From Microcebus murinus (taxonomy: Eukaryota; Chordata; Mammalia; Primates; Cheirogaleidae): 64,000 nucleotides of DNA. How positions within the stretch are numbered: the first letter of the stretch is position 1; each line of letters opens with the position of its first letter. The position numbers were made by a program, and so were the translations under genes. The notes under the pieces are model-generated. The model did not search any database. It saw only the letters and a list, made by a program, of their open reading frames with translations, and was not told the DNA's origin. Below, one piece after another: positions 14,511 through 25,929 of this stretch. The DNA lies in the NCBI RefSeq assembly GCF_040939455.1, contig NC_134108.1:86968001-87032000 (forward strand). The letters run 5' to 3'.

Positions 14511-16335
14511 GCACACCAATGCTAACCCATTTTTTTGGTAACTAAAGACCCAAAATTTAGGAGGATGCAGCCCAAATCATGTGTCTTTCCCAGCAGAATC
14601 CTGGTGAGATTCCCAATCTAGACACTGCATGATAGAAAGAGGCAGGCAGGAGGATGCCTAGTTACTGCCTTTTGGGATTGCAGTTGAGATTTGTAAACCT
14701 ATATTTTAAATGACTTAATGTTCGTAAAGCATTTAGAAACAATGCTTGACATATTATGTGCCCTTCGTGTCTATTAAATAAATACACATATTAACTAGTC
14801 GTCAGTTCCCTTCCCCTCCTCAATCCTTTCCTCAACACCTCCATAAAAATAGCTTGGAGTCAGACTTTTATCCTCAAGTTAAGATATTGGAGGAATCTTA
14901 TTTTCTTAGTAATAGATTTTTGAAGCTAAGAGGTGTTTTTCAGCAAATGCTTTGGTAAACCATTTGCATAGGGAGTCAGAGCTTTGAGGGGCTCAATTAA
15001 AGATAGATGATCACTCTTTACTACCTGGGTAACTGGTAAACTATTCTTTTGTAGAATGGGTTAAGCCAGCTGAGAGAAGAGCTGGACTATTCTGCACAAC
15101 TGTGGGTGTTCCTTGGAAGCTTTGTATAGGAACAGGAAGAGGAGAAATTAAATGGGAGAAGAATTTGAGAATGGAGCAATGAAACATAGAAACATCTAAT
15201 AAATTTCATTAAGTTTTTGCTGTGTGATATATGACAAAAAATGTTTCCCCCCCCAATATCCCCACAAAATAGTCAGTAAAATTGCTATTTTTAAAAATGT
15301 GGTGGTGGATTAGATGTTTCCGTGAATGTGGCAAAGTACCTCCTACTCCATGGAGGATTTCAAGTGATATCAGAGAATGAGATGTTAGACTTGAATATTT
15401 TTCTTTCTTGCTTGCTTTCAGAGAGGAGAGCTCTATTTCTCTTAAAAGGGCTGTAGCCTGTAGGTGGGAATGCTGACAGCCTGGGAAGCAGAGCCTCCAG
15501 AAACCAGAAACCTGTGCTTCTAGACTTATAAGAAATATTTTTCTTACTTTCTCAGGCCACACAGATTTTCCTGTCTCTGAATCTTCATCTTCTGATAGCT
15601 ATTTTAGCACTCTTCTAATATTTTCTACAGAAACCACTATGAAAATGCTAAAAGTGTAATTTGAAAGTATATGGGTTAAACACAATTAAATAGCTTCCTT
15701 TTCTGTTAGAATTCTCAATATTTACTATATTATTTGGTACTGTGAACCTTGAAGTAATGGAAAATTATGTATACTATTTAAGAAAAAAATATATATTTCA
15801 TAGGATTCATGTTCTATGGCACACTTTTAAAGAAGCCATGCAATTATAAGTTATTTTTAATCAATTTTTGTGTGTTGGTTTTACATTTTTTGCAGCTACA
15901 ACATTCCCACCAAATGCAGTAAGTAACCTGGGTCCAAAAATAGATTATTTTGAGATTTATTAAATAAATGGGTATATTTTGAGATTAATGAAATGAATGA
16001 GCTTGACGACCTCGGGTTCTGGGAGACTTCAGGTTCTGAGTTGCATGAGACAAGAGACAAGACCAATCTTTGCTGTATTTTAGCGCCATCTGGTGGCAGT
16101 TATCTGACTTAGCTGAACTGTCAGAGGGAAGGATTGGGAGTCCTGTTACTCAGTGGGACTGTGAGCACGGTGGTAGGGACTCCAGACATCTTCCAATTCC
16201 TTGGTGCAGGAAAAGACTGGAAAGGAGGAACTCCCCTTTGCCTTTTCACATCCCCTGCCTATATCCTGAAATATATGACCTGTCATTTCTCTGAGTTTAT
16301 CCTTCCCTTTTTGTTCCCCTCTCCCCACAGAAGAT
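14511..16335. other. Unique sequence, no gene seen
   Basis: No supported gene. A 117-codon minus-strand frame (15209-15562) has no recognisable motif, crosses a C-run and lacks any splice or promoter context, so I read it as chance. Confidence 0.5.
16083..16099 (+). promoter_or_regulatory. Candidate CTCF-type motif
   Basis: 'gcgccatctggtggcag' fits most of the CTCF core (CCA..AG.TGGCAG type). It lies in unique sequence 250 bp upstream of an Alu. This is a motif match only; there is no occupancy evidence. Confidence 0.4.
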
Positions 16336-16664
16336 AAGAACTTGAGTCTGGCCGGGCGCGGTGGCTCACGCCTGTAATCCTAGCTCTCTGGGAGGCCGAG
16401 GCGGGCGGATTGCTCGAGGTCAGGAGTTCGAAACCAGCCTGAGCAAGAGCGAGACCCCGTCTCTACTATAAATAGAAAGAAATTAATTGGCCAACTAATA
16501 TATACAAAAAATTAGCCGGGCATGGTGGCACATGCCTGTAGTCCCAGCTACTTGGGAGGCTGAGGCAGGAGGATCCCTTGAGCCCAGGAGTTTGAGGTTG
16601 CTGTGAGCTAGGCTGACGTCACGGCACTCACTCTAGCCTGGGCAACAAAGCGAGACTCTGTCTC

Positions 16665-16695
<31 letters not shown>

Positions 16696-16703
16696 TGAGT
16701 CTG
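16336..16703 (+). mobile_element. Young Alu with perfect 15-bp TSD
   Basis: The Alu body runs from about 16350 to the end of its A-tail at about 16690. It is flanked by identical 'aagaacttgagtctg' copies at 16336-16350 and 16689-16703. It begins 'gccgggcgcggtggctcacg', keeps CpGs such as 'gaggccgaggcgggcgg', and has the strepsirrhine 'ttggccaactaatatataca' spacer. Low divergence, retained CpGs and the exact duplication mark a recent insertion. Confidence 0.95.
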
Positions 16704-17189
16704 CCCTCATTTCCTCATTTGAGAATGGGTACCAGGTGGAAGATGGGGACCATCACAATTGAGACATATCTCAACTTCAGTTACCATGGAGTTTGCTATA
16801 TAAGTTCTTGGAATTCAGAAAACATGTGCTATACGCTGTGGTCTCATCAAGGAGGAATTATTTTGTGATGGGGTAGAATGAATATAACTTATTTTCTAAC
16901 TCCAAGTGTTAACAGTATGGTAGGGTGACTGCAAGCAGGTAATTTCAATAGAATAGGAAAAATATTGTACCATTGTAGCTACATAATTTGTGGGGCACAG
17001 TATAAAATAAACATGCAGGACCCCTTGCTAAAAAATAATTAAGAATTTCAAGACAGCAATAACAGGTAATTGAATCAAGCACAACATCCTGCTAAGCGCA
17101 GAACACTAAGTGCACAGATTGCATGACCAGGAGGTTGGCCCTGCTAACACTAATTGAATTCACAATATATTAGAGGTGACTGTCTGCTT
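16704..17189. other. Unique sequence, no gene seen
   Basis: Nothing recognisable; no open frame of note. Confidence 0.5.
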
Positions 17190-17395
17190 GTTTTTACATA
17201 TAATAATTTATTTAATTATTACAAGGACCTTGTGGGCTAGGAACTGTTGTTATCTGCATTGTACATATGAGAAAACTAAAATATGGAGAAGATAAATAAC
17301 TTGGCCAATGTTCCACAATTAGTAGCTAGTATTCAAACCTAGGTGTTTTCGTTTCATAGAATCCACTTTAACCACTACGTATTACGACTTCTCTA
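17190..17395 (-). repeat. MIR SINE
   Basis: Reverse MIR landmarks in order: 'attattacaaggaccttgtg', 'ctaggaactgttgttatctg', 'atgagaaaactaaaatatgg', 'ataacttggccaatgttcca', 'attagtagctagtattcaaa' and 'aaccactacgtatta'. Confidence 0.75.
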
Positions 17396-20300
17396 TTCTT
17401 TCTTAAATTTAACTATATAAAACAACTACCTACCGCCACACACATGTATACACCCTCACCCTAGCCCCCACATTTGTTCCCTGTATTGATCCTAAATGGC
17501 TAATGATGACCTATTTCTGCCTATTTCTTCAATTTTTGTTTGTGATGAAACTCTTTATGTCACTAGTTAGCTTAATAAGCAGATTGAAGCGCTAGACAAA
17601 GTCCTTGTATACCTCAGTGTCTTCCTCTCCAGCCCACCATCAGCTACTAAAGTCACCAGAAGATGTAAGTTAGGTGTCCCTTAGAAGTAAAACCTACCTA
17701 TCTTATGAAAGATTAATTGTGGATAAACCAGGAGTGGCCACTGAAATTTTTGATTTTCTACTATGCCAGGAGTTCCCTGGACCTGAGTACTGTGAAGAGA
17801 GCCTTTATACAAATCCCTCTCCCAAGAAGTTCTAATATGGCTTCTATATTCCTATCCTCAAGAAAACTACATTTTTGGAGAGAGGAAGGAGTTGACATAC
17901 AGAGGTTGAGAATACTTCGAGAAGATATATGAATGCTAAATTGTTAACACCGCACGAGGGGAGTGATTATCACTCACCTGGCTATTTGAAGAGTTCTGCT
18001 GAGTGGCTTCGATGGCATGTTATCAAACCTCCTCATTTATTAGGCTCCTCTTTTTGATGATGGAGAAAGCAGATACCTAGGGAAGTGAAATGCCGAGTTG
18101 GTGGCAGACCTACGATGACACCCTGGTGTCTCATTGCCCACTTTTATATTCTTTTGAATACATCAAGAACTTTGCCCCTACTCAAATCAGTCTTTTCATG
18201 GATGGTATGCCTTGCTTAGTATCTGCCAAAGAGGACTCATTTTATTTGATAAGGTAGACAGTTAGTATTACCATAGCACTTTCTACTAGTTTAGTTATTA
18301 ATCCATAGTGGAAATTCTAGAAATTTATCGGCTAAGTGGGTACAAGTGGAAAAGATAGTTCTACAACATCTTGCCTGGTATTCCATATGGGAAATATTAA
18401 AAGTTTCCTTCAGTTTTGTCTCTTCCAGGTGAGTGTAAACCTAGCTTTTGGTTTTGAAGAGAGCACATGACATCTATAGGCTAGTAATGTATTTCTTTGA
18501 AAATGGAAGACTCTACTTTAAAAACAGTTAGTAGTTTATTTATACTTTACTCACAAAGGTTTTGATTAATTTCAGTTTTGCTTTGAGCAGAGAGTTTGGT
18601 TTAATTTTATAAAGTAGTAATTTATAAATATATGAAATTATAATATATAAATTTATAAATATATGAATTTATGTAAAGTCGTAAAATTGAATAAAATTGA
18701 TTCTACAAAAAGAGAGTCAGTCTTATGAATCATTGTAAAATAATCTACTTTATGAGAAAGGATAGAGATTTGAATGTGTGGACATAGCATTCTTGTTCAA
18801 ACCCTGAACATAAGAGTTTTCCTTAATTCCTTTTTTATCACTGTTAATGAAAGCAGATCTAAATCACTATGCAAATATTGCGGATATATTTTTGATTTAT
18901 TATGAGAAAATTTTGAAAATGCAGGAAAGAAAAGCATAACACCAACTACCATGTTTGCTTTTAATAATCTGGGAGAGGGGCTATAAATAGGTTGCTTTTG
19001 AATGCACATTCTTCTTTATTTTCCTTGGTGATAGGAATTAATGAATACTTTTATTAATTATAATTATAGTCCAGAGGATAGGTAATGAAATTAAAAGTAT
19101 ATGTCACCAAAACAGCCTAATTTCCTTGGGGAAGGCTGTATTTATCAGATTAGCATTTTCTTATCAGGCATTCAATTCTTGATGCATTGAGGTTGTTTCC
19201 TTCAAAGAAAAAAATGAAAAACATTCATTTAAAACTCATATCATCATTTTTCTTAAAAAATCTCTGTAAAACACTAGACATAAAAGTCAGCATTTCTCAT
19301 AGGTTTCAATTCTGTTCTTCTCAGCATTTTGTACAAAAGCCAGTGAACACCCTAGTTATAACTTTGCTGAAAAACAAAAATGAGAAAAAAGTCTTTGAAA
19401 TTCTGCCATCAGTCTTAAGTAGCTTTCGAAGGGGTAGTTCATATATATTATGTGATAAGGAAATAATAAAAAAGAGACATTTTGCTAAGGTGATTGATTT
19501 TTGAAAATACTATTGAATTCTCCAGATTCAATTTGGAGAACTATGCTGCTGTAGAGAATTAGTAAGAAGACAATTTATGTAAAAATCTGAAACCAAACAT
19601 CACACCTATAACATTCAAAGTAGACATAAGCCTTCTACTGGATAAGACAATAATATATTTCTTTTATCTGCTGAAAGAAGTACTGTCAGTTTTCTATAAT
19701 GAACTCAATAGTACCTGGAGGCTTTTTAATCTTAGGACTTCTGTAGTCATGCATCAGTGATGAAATTATAGATCTCATGTGTTTTATGATTGAAGAGCAC
19801 TCTGGACATATATGATTGGATATTGCTAACATCACATTGAATTCTCTTGCTAGCAAGTTTTCAGTGTAATTTAAACTCTTTTATTAACAAAAGACAATAG
19901 TCTGAAAGCAAAATTCTAAGTGCTAAGTATGCAATGAAAACTTGAGGAAAAATACAAGTACAATTGAACAGTCTAAATTATTAACTCCATATTGACCATT
20001 TAAGAACACAAAGAAAGTAAATTATAATTTATGTTAAGCTCAAAGCCGTTAATTTCTTATATAATTTGTGAAACTGTGCTTTGCAGAAATGAGCTGTTCT
20101 TGAATATTTTATACTCATAAACAAAACATTTTAATATTATATTACAATATAGTTCATCAAGCAATATAATGATAAATATGGCATTTATTTAAGAAAGATA
20201 AAGATTTTTATTTTCAGCTAAAAGTATTCAGTTTTTAATCCATCCAAGTGTTTAGAATGGAAAAATATTTACTTGTAATATGTAGCCAAATACTTTTTTA

Positions 20301-20478
20301 AAAAACCCAAAACCCAAGAATATAAAAAATAGATAGACTTTACTGATACAAATGGAATGACAATTTTTGTTGGGAATGTTTATTTCCAGATCTTCCTGGG
20401 AGATGTGTTAGGAGGGAGAGAGAAGACAAAGAACAAGGAAACATAATGTTGCTTAATAGGATTTCAAACAACTAAATG
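17396..20478. other. AT-rich unique sequence, no gene seen
   Basis: No supported gene. A weak reverse MIR-like stretch may lie at about 18020-18145. At 18618-18672 the block 'atttataaatatatgaa' occurs twice in an AT-rich local duplication. A 105-codon lysine-rich frame at 19187-19504 is AT-driven and has no motif. Confidence 0.5.
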
Positions 20479-21314
<836 letters not shown>

Positions 21315-22570
21315 TTAAAGCTGGTGCAAAAGTAATTGCAGTTTTAGCATTGTTGAAATTTGCCATTTGATATTGGAATACATTCTTAAATAAATGTGGT
21401 TATGCTATATACATCATTTTGATGTGCATTTCTCATTTTATGTGTTTTGCTAATGACTTATTACTTGCTATTTATATTTATTTTACACTATAGAAATGAT
21501 GTTAGACAAAAAGCAAATTTGAGCAATTTTCTTATTCAAGTTCAAAATGGGTTGTAAAGCAGGGGTGACAACTCACAACATCAACAACGCATTTGGCCCA
21601 GGAACTGTGAACGAACATACAGTGCAGTGTTGGTTCAAGTTTTGCAAAGGAGACAAGAGCCTTGATGATGAGAAACACAGTGGCCAGCCATTGGAAGTTG
21701 ACAATGACCAATCTTTGAAGGCGATCCTCTTAGAACGACACAAGAAATTGCCAAATAACTCAACATTGACTATTCTACAGTCCTTCGGCATTTGAAGCAA
21801 ATTGGAAAGCTGAAAAAAGCTTAATAAGTGGGTGCCTCATGAGTTGACCAAAAACCAAAAAAATCATCATTTTGAAGTGCTGTCTTCTCTGATTGTATGC
21901 AACTATTTCTTGATTGGATTGTGATATGCGATGAAAAGTGGATTTTATATGACAACTGGGGATCACCAGCTCAGTGGTTGGACCGAGAAGAAGCTCCAAA
22001 GCACTTCCCAAAGCTAAACTTGCACTGAAAAAAGATCACGGTCACTGTTTGGTGGTCTGCTGCAGTCTGATCCACCACAATTTTCTGAATCCCCGGGAAA
22101 CCATTCCATCTGAGAAGTATGCACAGCAAATAGATGAGATGCACCAAAAACTGCGACTACATCTGGCACTGGTCAACAGAAAGGGCCCAATTCTTCTCCA
22201 CAGCAATGCCTGACTGGAGGTCACACAACCAATGCTTCCAAAGTTGAACAAATTGGGCTATGAAGTTTAATCTCATCTTCCATATTCACCTGACCTCTCG
22301 CCAACCCACTACCACTTCTTCAAGCATCTTGACAACTTTTTGCAGGAAAAATGCTTCCACAACCAGCAAGATGCAGGAAATGCTTTCTAAGAGTTCCTGG
22401 AATCCTGAAATACGGCTTTTTTATGGTATAGGAATAAACAAATTTATTTCTTCTTGGCAACAATGTGTTGATCGTAATGGTTCTTATTTTGATTAATAAA
22501 GATGTGTTCAAGCTTAGTTATAATGATTTAATTCACAGTCTGAACCATAATTACTTTTGCACCAATGGAA
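21315..22570 (+). mobile_element. Hsmar1-like mariner transposon, near full length
   Basis: About 1.26 kb, close to the roughly 1.29 kb of Hsmar1. The left end has 'ctggtgcaaaagtaattgca' (21321-21340) and the right end is its complement, 'ataattacttttgcacca' (22547-22564). Between them lies one decayed transposase reading region in the same orientation. An ATTAA-rich 3' part ends before the right inverted repeat. The name Hsmar1-like rests on the inverted repeat and on protein matches recalled from the transposase half of primate SETMAR. Confidence 0.9.
21496..22494 (+). pseudogene. Mariner transposase pseudogene (Hsmar1-like)
   Basis: Cut-and-paste DNA transposase of the mariner DD34D class, now inactive. 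A start region at 21496 is followed by an in-frame TGA after eight codons (21520). Downstream the DNA-binding domain is readable ('NINNAFGPGTVNEHTVQCWF'), then frameshifts and stops break the frame several times. The first catalytic Asp survives in 'CDEKWILYDN' (about 21930). The second is replaced by Ser in 'ILLHSNA', followed at once by a stop (near 22210). The third position reads His in 'SPTHYHFFK' (near 22310). The end 'CVDRNGSYFD' is intact. The protein cannot be catalytic. Family knowledge: Hsmar1 transposase also forms the C-terminal half of SETMAR in anthropoid primates; no SET domain is seen here. Confidence 0.9.
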
Positions 22571-22579
22571 TGCAATGGA

Positions 22580-22595
22580 ATGCAAATATGCAAAT
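22580..22595 (+). promoter_or_regulatory. Tandem octamer (POU) motifs
   Basis: Two perfect, directly adjacent copies of 'atgcaaat' start 10 bp after the mariner's right end, preceded by a duplicated 'aatggaatgc'. The octamer is the classical POU-factor site. This is a motif match only. Confidence 0.35.
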
Positions 22596-22599
22596 ATTA

Positions 22600-23514
22600 A
22601 TACTCCATTCATACAACAGAATGCAAAATATGTAGTGATCTGATAGTTAGCCTTATTCATTTAAAAATACATGAAAAAGCTCCTATTTAACATTTAGAAA
22701 TTTCTTTCTTCTTAAACTTGTGTTTTCAATCATTTCCCCTCAAAAATTTTATATTAATGTAATACATCTTTAATGCATAGATTATCCTATCAACTTTTTT
22801 CAACAAAATATGTAAATAAATTAAAATTTGAAATAAAATTTTGTTTAATCAAAGAAAATTTTTGGCCAAGGATTCTAAGTGTTAAAAATTTTCTTCATAA
22901 TTATTTTACATTCATTAGAATGCAATTGATCAAAATAAGCTAAACAAATTCAAAACATAAGTAAATGTTATCTCATAACAATATGGTAAGAATTTAAAAA
23001 TAATTCCTATATCTTTGGTTAATAAATGTTACTTTTTTGTAAGAATGACATTGCTCAGCATCAATTCTATGTTTTTCTTAATATAAGAACTTAGACTTCC
23101 TTACTTAAAAAAAAGATGTGTATGAGAAATGCCACTAAATTCTCTGTATCCTTCCAAGATACATGCAAAATACTATGATGCATTATTAAAAACTATTTTT
23201 AAAGATCAATCAGCAGACAGCTCTATCAGGTTTTCTTTCAATTTTGTTGATTACCTGGATTAGATATCAGTTGACCAGCATATGGATTTATCACCCAGTT
23301 ATGAGAGTTAAGTTACACAATATTATTTTAATTTTTTCGTTTTTGTTCATGTTCAGAAAGTTTTAACACCTTCATTCCCAGCCCATACAACGTATTATAA
23401 TAAGAGTTAGATAAGATATATGCTTTTCTTTTATATAATGAGAGAACAGCTATTGTGAAAAGAAGAGCTGCAACATGTGTGAATCTTATCAAAATATTGT
23501 TTTTCTCCAGCTTT
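22600..23514. other. AT-rich unique sequence
   Basis: No gene or named repeat. The right limit is where L1 ORF1 homology begins on the minus strand. Confidence 0.5.
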
Positions 23515-23820
23515 TACATTTCTTGCAGGCTTCGCTCTTTTATTTCTCTGCTCTATCTCTGTGACTGATTTGTTTAATTGAAAGATATTGTCTTCAAGAT
23601 ATTGTCTTCTACCTTCTGCATGATCTAACCTATTTTTAAGGCTTTCCACTGTGTTTTGTAATTCCTTGAATGAATTTTTCATTTCCAGAAGTTCTGTTCA
23701 ATTTTTCTTTAATGTTTCAATTTCTTTAGTGCTTTTTTCCCCATTCATTTCCTGCATTGTTTTTCTGGTTTCTTTATGTTGAGTTCCTATTTTATCTTGC
23801 ATTTCATTGCAAGCTTCCTT
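23515..23820 (-). pseudogene. L1 ORF1 N-terminal remnant (coiled-coil)
   Basis: ORF1p is the RNA-binding trimeric chaperone of the L1 particle. The minus strand reads 'FKELQNTVESLKNRLDHAEG' and then 'QYLEDNIFQLNKSVTEIEQR', the heptad-repeat coiled coil. A stop just upstream of the last open segment, and loss of the RRM and C-terminal domains, make it non-functional. A local 14-bp duplication ('agatattgtcttca' type) lies at about 23583-23611. Confidence 0.75.
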
Positions 23821-24054
23821 ACAATCCATGTTTAAAAATCTTCATCTGGCATTTCAATATTCTGATTTTTGTTAATAGTCATTGCTAGAGAGCTGGTGTT
23901 TCCTTTTGGGGTGTTCTTTGCTTGATTCTGTCTTTTTGATTCTTCCTACTTCCAGAGTTCTTTCCCTGAGCCCTTCTCATCTGTAGCAGCTATTGCTTCT
24001 TACCTTTGGATTTTCTTTTGTTTAGATAACGACATGCCTAGTTTAGTCTCTGAG

Positions 24055-24068
24055 CCAGCAGGTGGTGC
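24055..24068 (+). promoter_or_regulatory. CTCF-like motif in L1 5'UTR (copy 1)
   Basis: 'ccagcaggtggtgc' is close to the CTCF core. It lies in the reverse-oriented L1 5'UTR, 90 bp from a second such motif. Confidence 0.4.
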
Positions 24069-24144
24069 TTGTGTGTGGAAACCAACCACAGGCTGTATGA
24101 TGAGTCAGTAAATGCAGTAAACTGCATGCACATTGACCTCCCTG

Positions 24145-24158
24145 TCAGTAGGTGGCGC
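24145..24158 (+). promoter_or_regulatory. CTCF-like motif in L1 5'UTR (copy 2)
   Basis: 'tcagtaggtggcgc' is a close match to the CTCF core. The equivalent position in the L1 at 55.9 kb (56457-56470) also carries the motif. Confidence 0.45.
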
Positions 24159-24790
24159 TTGCCAGGAGGAACAAGTTGCAATGTTTTTGAGTCCTGTGAT
24201 CAGCTCTATTTATTTCTTCAGGGGGAGCACTCTAATGCCCCAGGTGTTGGGTGGGCCTCTGGGACATCCAGGTATGTCCTTATTCACCACCTCAGCAGGG
24301 GCAGGTGGGGGAGTAGGGCTGGGCATGGCTGGTTTGGGTGAGCCTGCCCTCTAGCTCCACAGATGCTTTTAGCAGGGGTCAAAGGTCTGTTCCCTGCCTC
24401 TGGGCAAAGCTGCCAGGGATGGGCTTAAATGGTCCCACTTAGCCGAAAAGTCTGCCTATGGGGGTGGGGCTGTCTGAGACTCTCAATCAGGCAGTCTGGA
24501 GCAGGCTTCACTCCTTCCACCATCCCCTCCCTATTCCGTGGTTTTTCCTGGGCCTCCCTGGCAGGCAGGACCTCAAGCCAGCTGAGCTCCTCCATGACTG
24601 TGATGGAGGCTGTGAATTTCCCTGCCCAAGATCCTGGCCTGAGCTGGGAGCTCTGCCCTACTGTGGGAGGAGGGGTGCCCTGTGAGCATGCCGCAGCTAG
24701 GACCCACACTGCCGTCTCACCCCTCATCTGCCCCTGCAGGCACCCACACCTCGGGACACTAATTCACAAATATCTTCTCTGTGCCCCCAG

Positions 24791-25681
24791 GTGATGCGTT
24801 TGGGTCCTAGGTATATGGGGATCTGGCCTGCAGGCCTTCCCCTGGGCCTTGGTGATCAATTCCTGACCATGCCAGGGAGAAGGATACTTGCCCCAGGTCT
24901 CTCATGGGGTGCCCAAGCTGGATCAATGTCCCTCCACCTTTGGGTGTGTCCTGCTCTGCTGGAGTTGCAGGGCGAGCAGCACCAGGGCTGGCTAGCAGGC
25001 AGGGAGCTCACAGTTCGAGCAACCCTCAGTCTGGTGCAGGACCCCAAAAAGAAAGGCCTGAGCCCTGTTCTCTGTGGAGGCCTCCGTGTTGTGGCTCAGT
25101 TGCCTCTCTTGGCAGCTGCAGGTGTGGGAGGGGAAGGGGAGAAAAAGAGTCTAGGTAGAGAAAAATCCTCCCTCTGGTCATTTCCCACCCTCTCTGTGGA
25201 AGGCAGTCTGCCCAGAATGACGGGGCTCTGGAGTCACGCAGATCACCCAGGACACACTGGGCCCCGATGGCTCTTGCAATCTGGGCTGCGGTTAGGAAAT
25301 GTCTGTGTAGGGATATGCAAGATGGAACCTCAGGGGTTGAGCCCCCCTGGGGAGGACAAAGGCACCCTGTGGGTAGAGAAGCACTATGGCCCTGCTATCT
25401 GGCTTGGGTCTGCGGGGTGGGAGGCACCCCTGTGGGGCTGGGAGCCTGGGGCCCTGTCCGCAAGAAGCTCTCCACTCACTATGGCAACTGTCTCTGGACT
25501 CGTATCAGCAGGTCTCTCCAGGAGCTGGGGTGCCCAACAGTCTGAGATGCGAGGGAGGAGCATGTTAACTGATTCACCTACCCTCCTGGCTGGTCTCTCA
25601 GCCTTTCGTGGCTTAATTCCCACTGATGTCTTCCTACTTCCAGTTCTGCTCTGCAACCTCTTCCTGTGGAGTCTCCTGTAG
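24791..25681 (+). other. Long open frame antisense to L1 5'UTR
   Basis: A 296-codon uninterrupted frame, the longest in the window, runs opposite to the L1 transcription direction across the GC-rich 5'UTR. Its composition is rich in Gly, Leu, Ser, Pro and Trp with no recognised domain and a hydrophobic last ten residues. Several other frames in the same block are also open, as expected from high GC and few stop codons. Human L1 has a short primate-specific antisense frame (ORF0) in its 5'UTR, but I see no sequence basis for homology. Most likely this is chance openness. Confidence 0.35.
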
Positions 25682-25805
25682 GTTCAGAAACCCTTCCTCC
25701 AGACTCTCTTTTGATCTATGCTTGTCTGTTTGTTTTTTCTCTTTCATCTAAAACTTCTCCTTCTTACAGAGACACTCTGGCTGCTGGTGTCTTTGGCCTG
25801 CCATC

Positions 25806-25929
25806 CACTATTTCAGTGTTTTAAAAATTTTATTAACTGCTCTCACTCAAATAGTTGGTGATTAATAACAAATCTGGATTCTCTTGAGGAAATGGAAGTT
25901 CTGGGGGTGCTGGCTTGGTATTCTAAAGG
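25806..25929. other. Short unassigned spacer
   Basis: Lies between the 5' end of the reverse L1 and the first ERV LTR-like segment. Confidence 0.4.

Larger units (their letters stand above)
23515..25805 (-). mobile_element. L1 LINE, 5' part only (5'UTR plus start of ORF1)
   Basis: Reverse-oriented L1 consisting of a GC-rich 5'UTR (about 24000-25805) and the N-terminal part of ORF1 (23515-24000). It is homologous by eye to the plus-strand L1 at 55.9 kb: in both, the 5'UTR has a '...gcaccacctactgg...cagggagg' type block followed by a degenerate second copy of the same block about 90 bp on. ORF1 breaks off near 23515 and no ORF2 follows, so 3' sequence has been lost. The 5'UTR is the most GC- and CpG-rich stretch in the window. 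Confidence 0.75.

Noticed and set aside
15209..15562. 117-codon minus-strand open frame
   Set aside because: No recognisable domain, promoter, splice site or A-tail; its length is within chance for this much sequence.
22042..22511. Minus-strand frames across the mariner
   Set aside because: They are antisense shadows of the transposase pseudogene.
24429..24794. 121-codon open frame in the GC-rich block
   Set aside because: Overlaps other open frames on both strands of the L1 5'UTR; openness follows from GC content.
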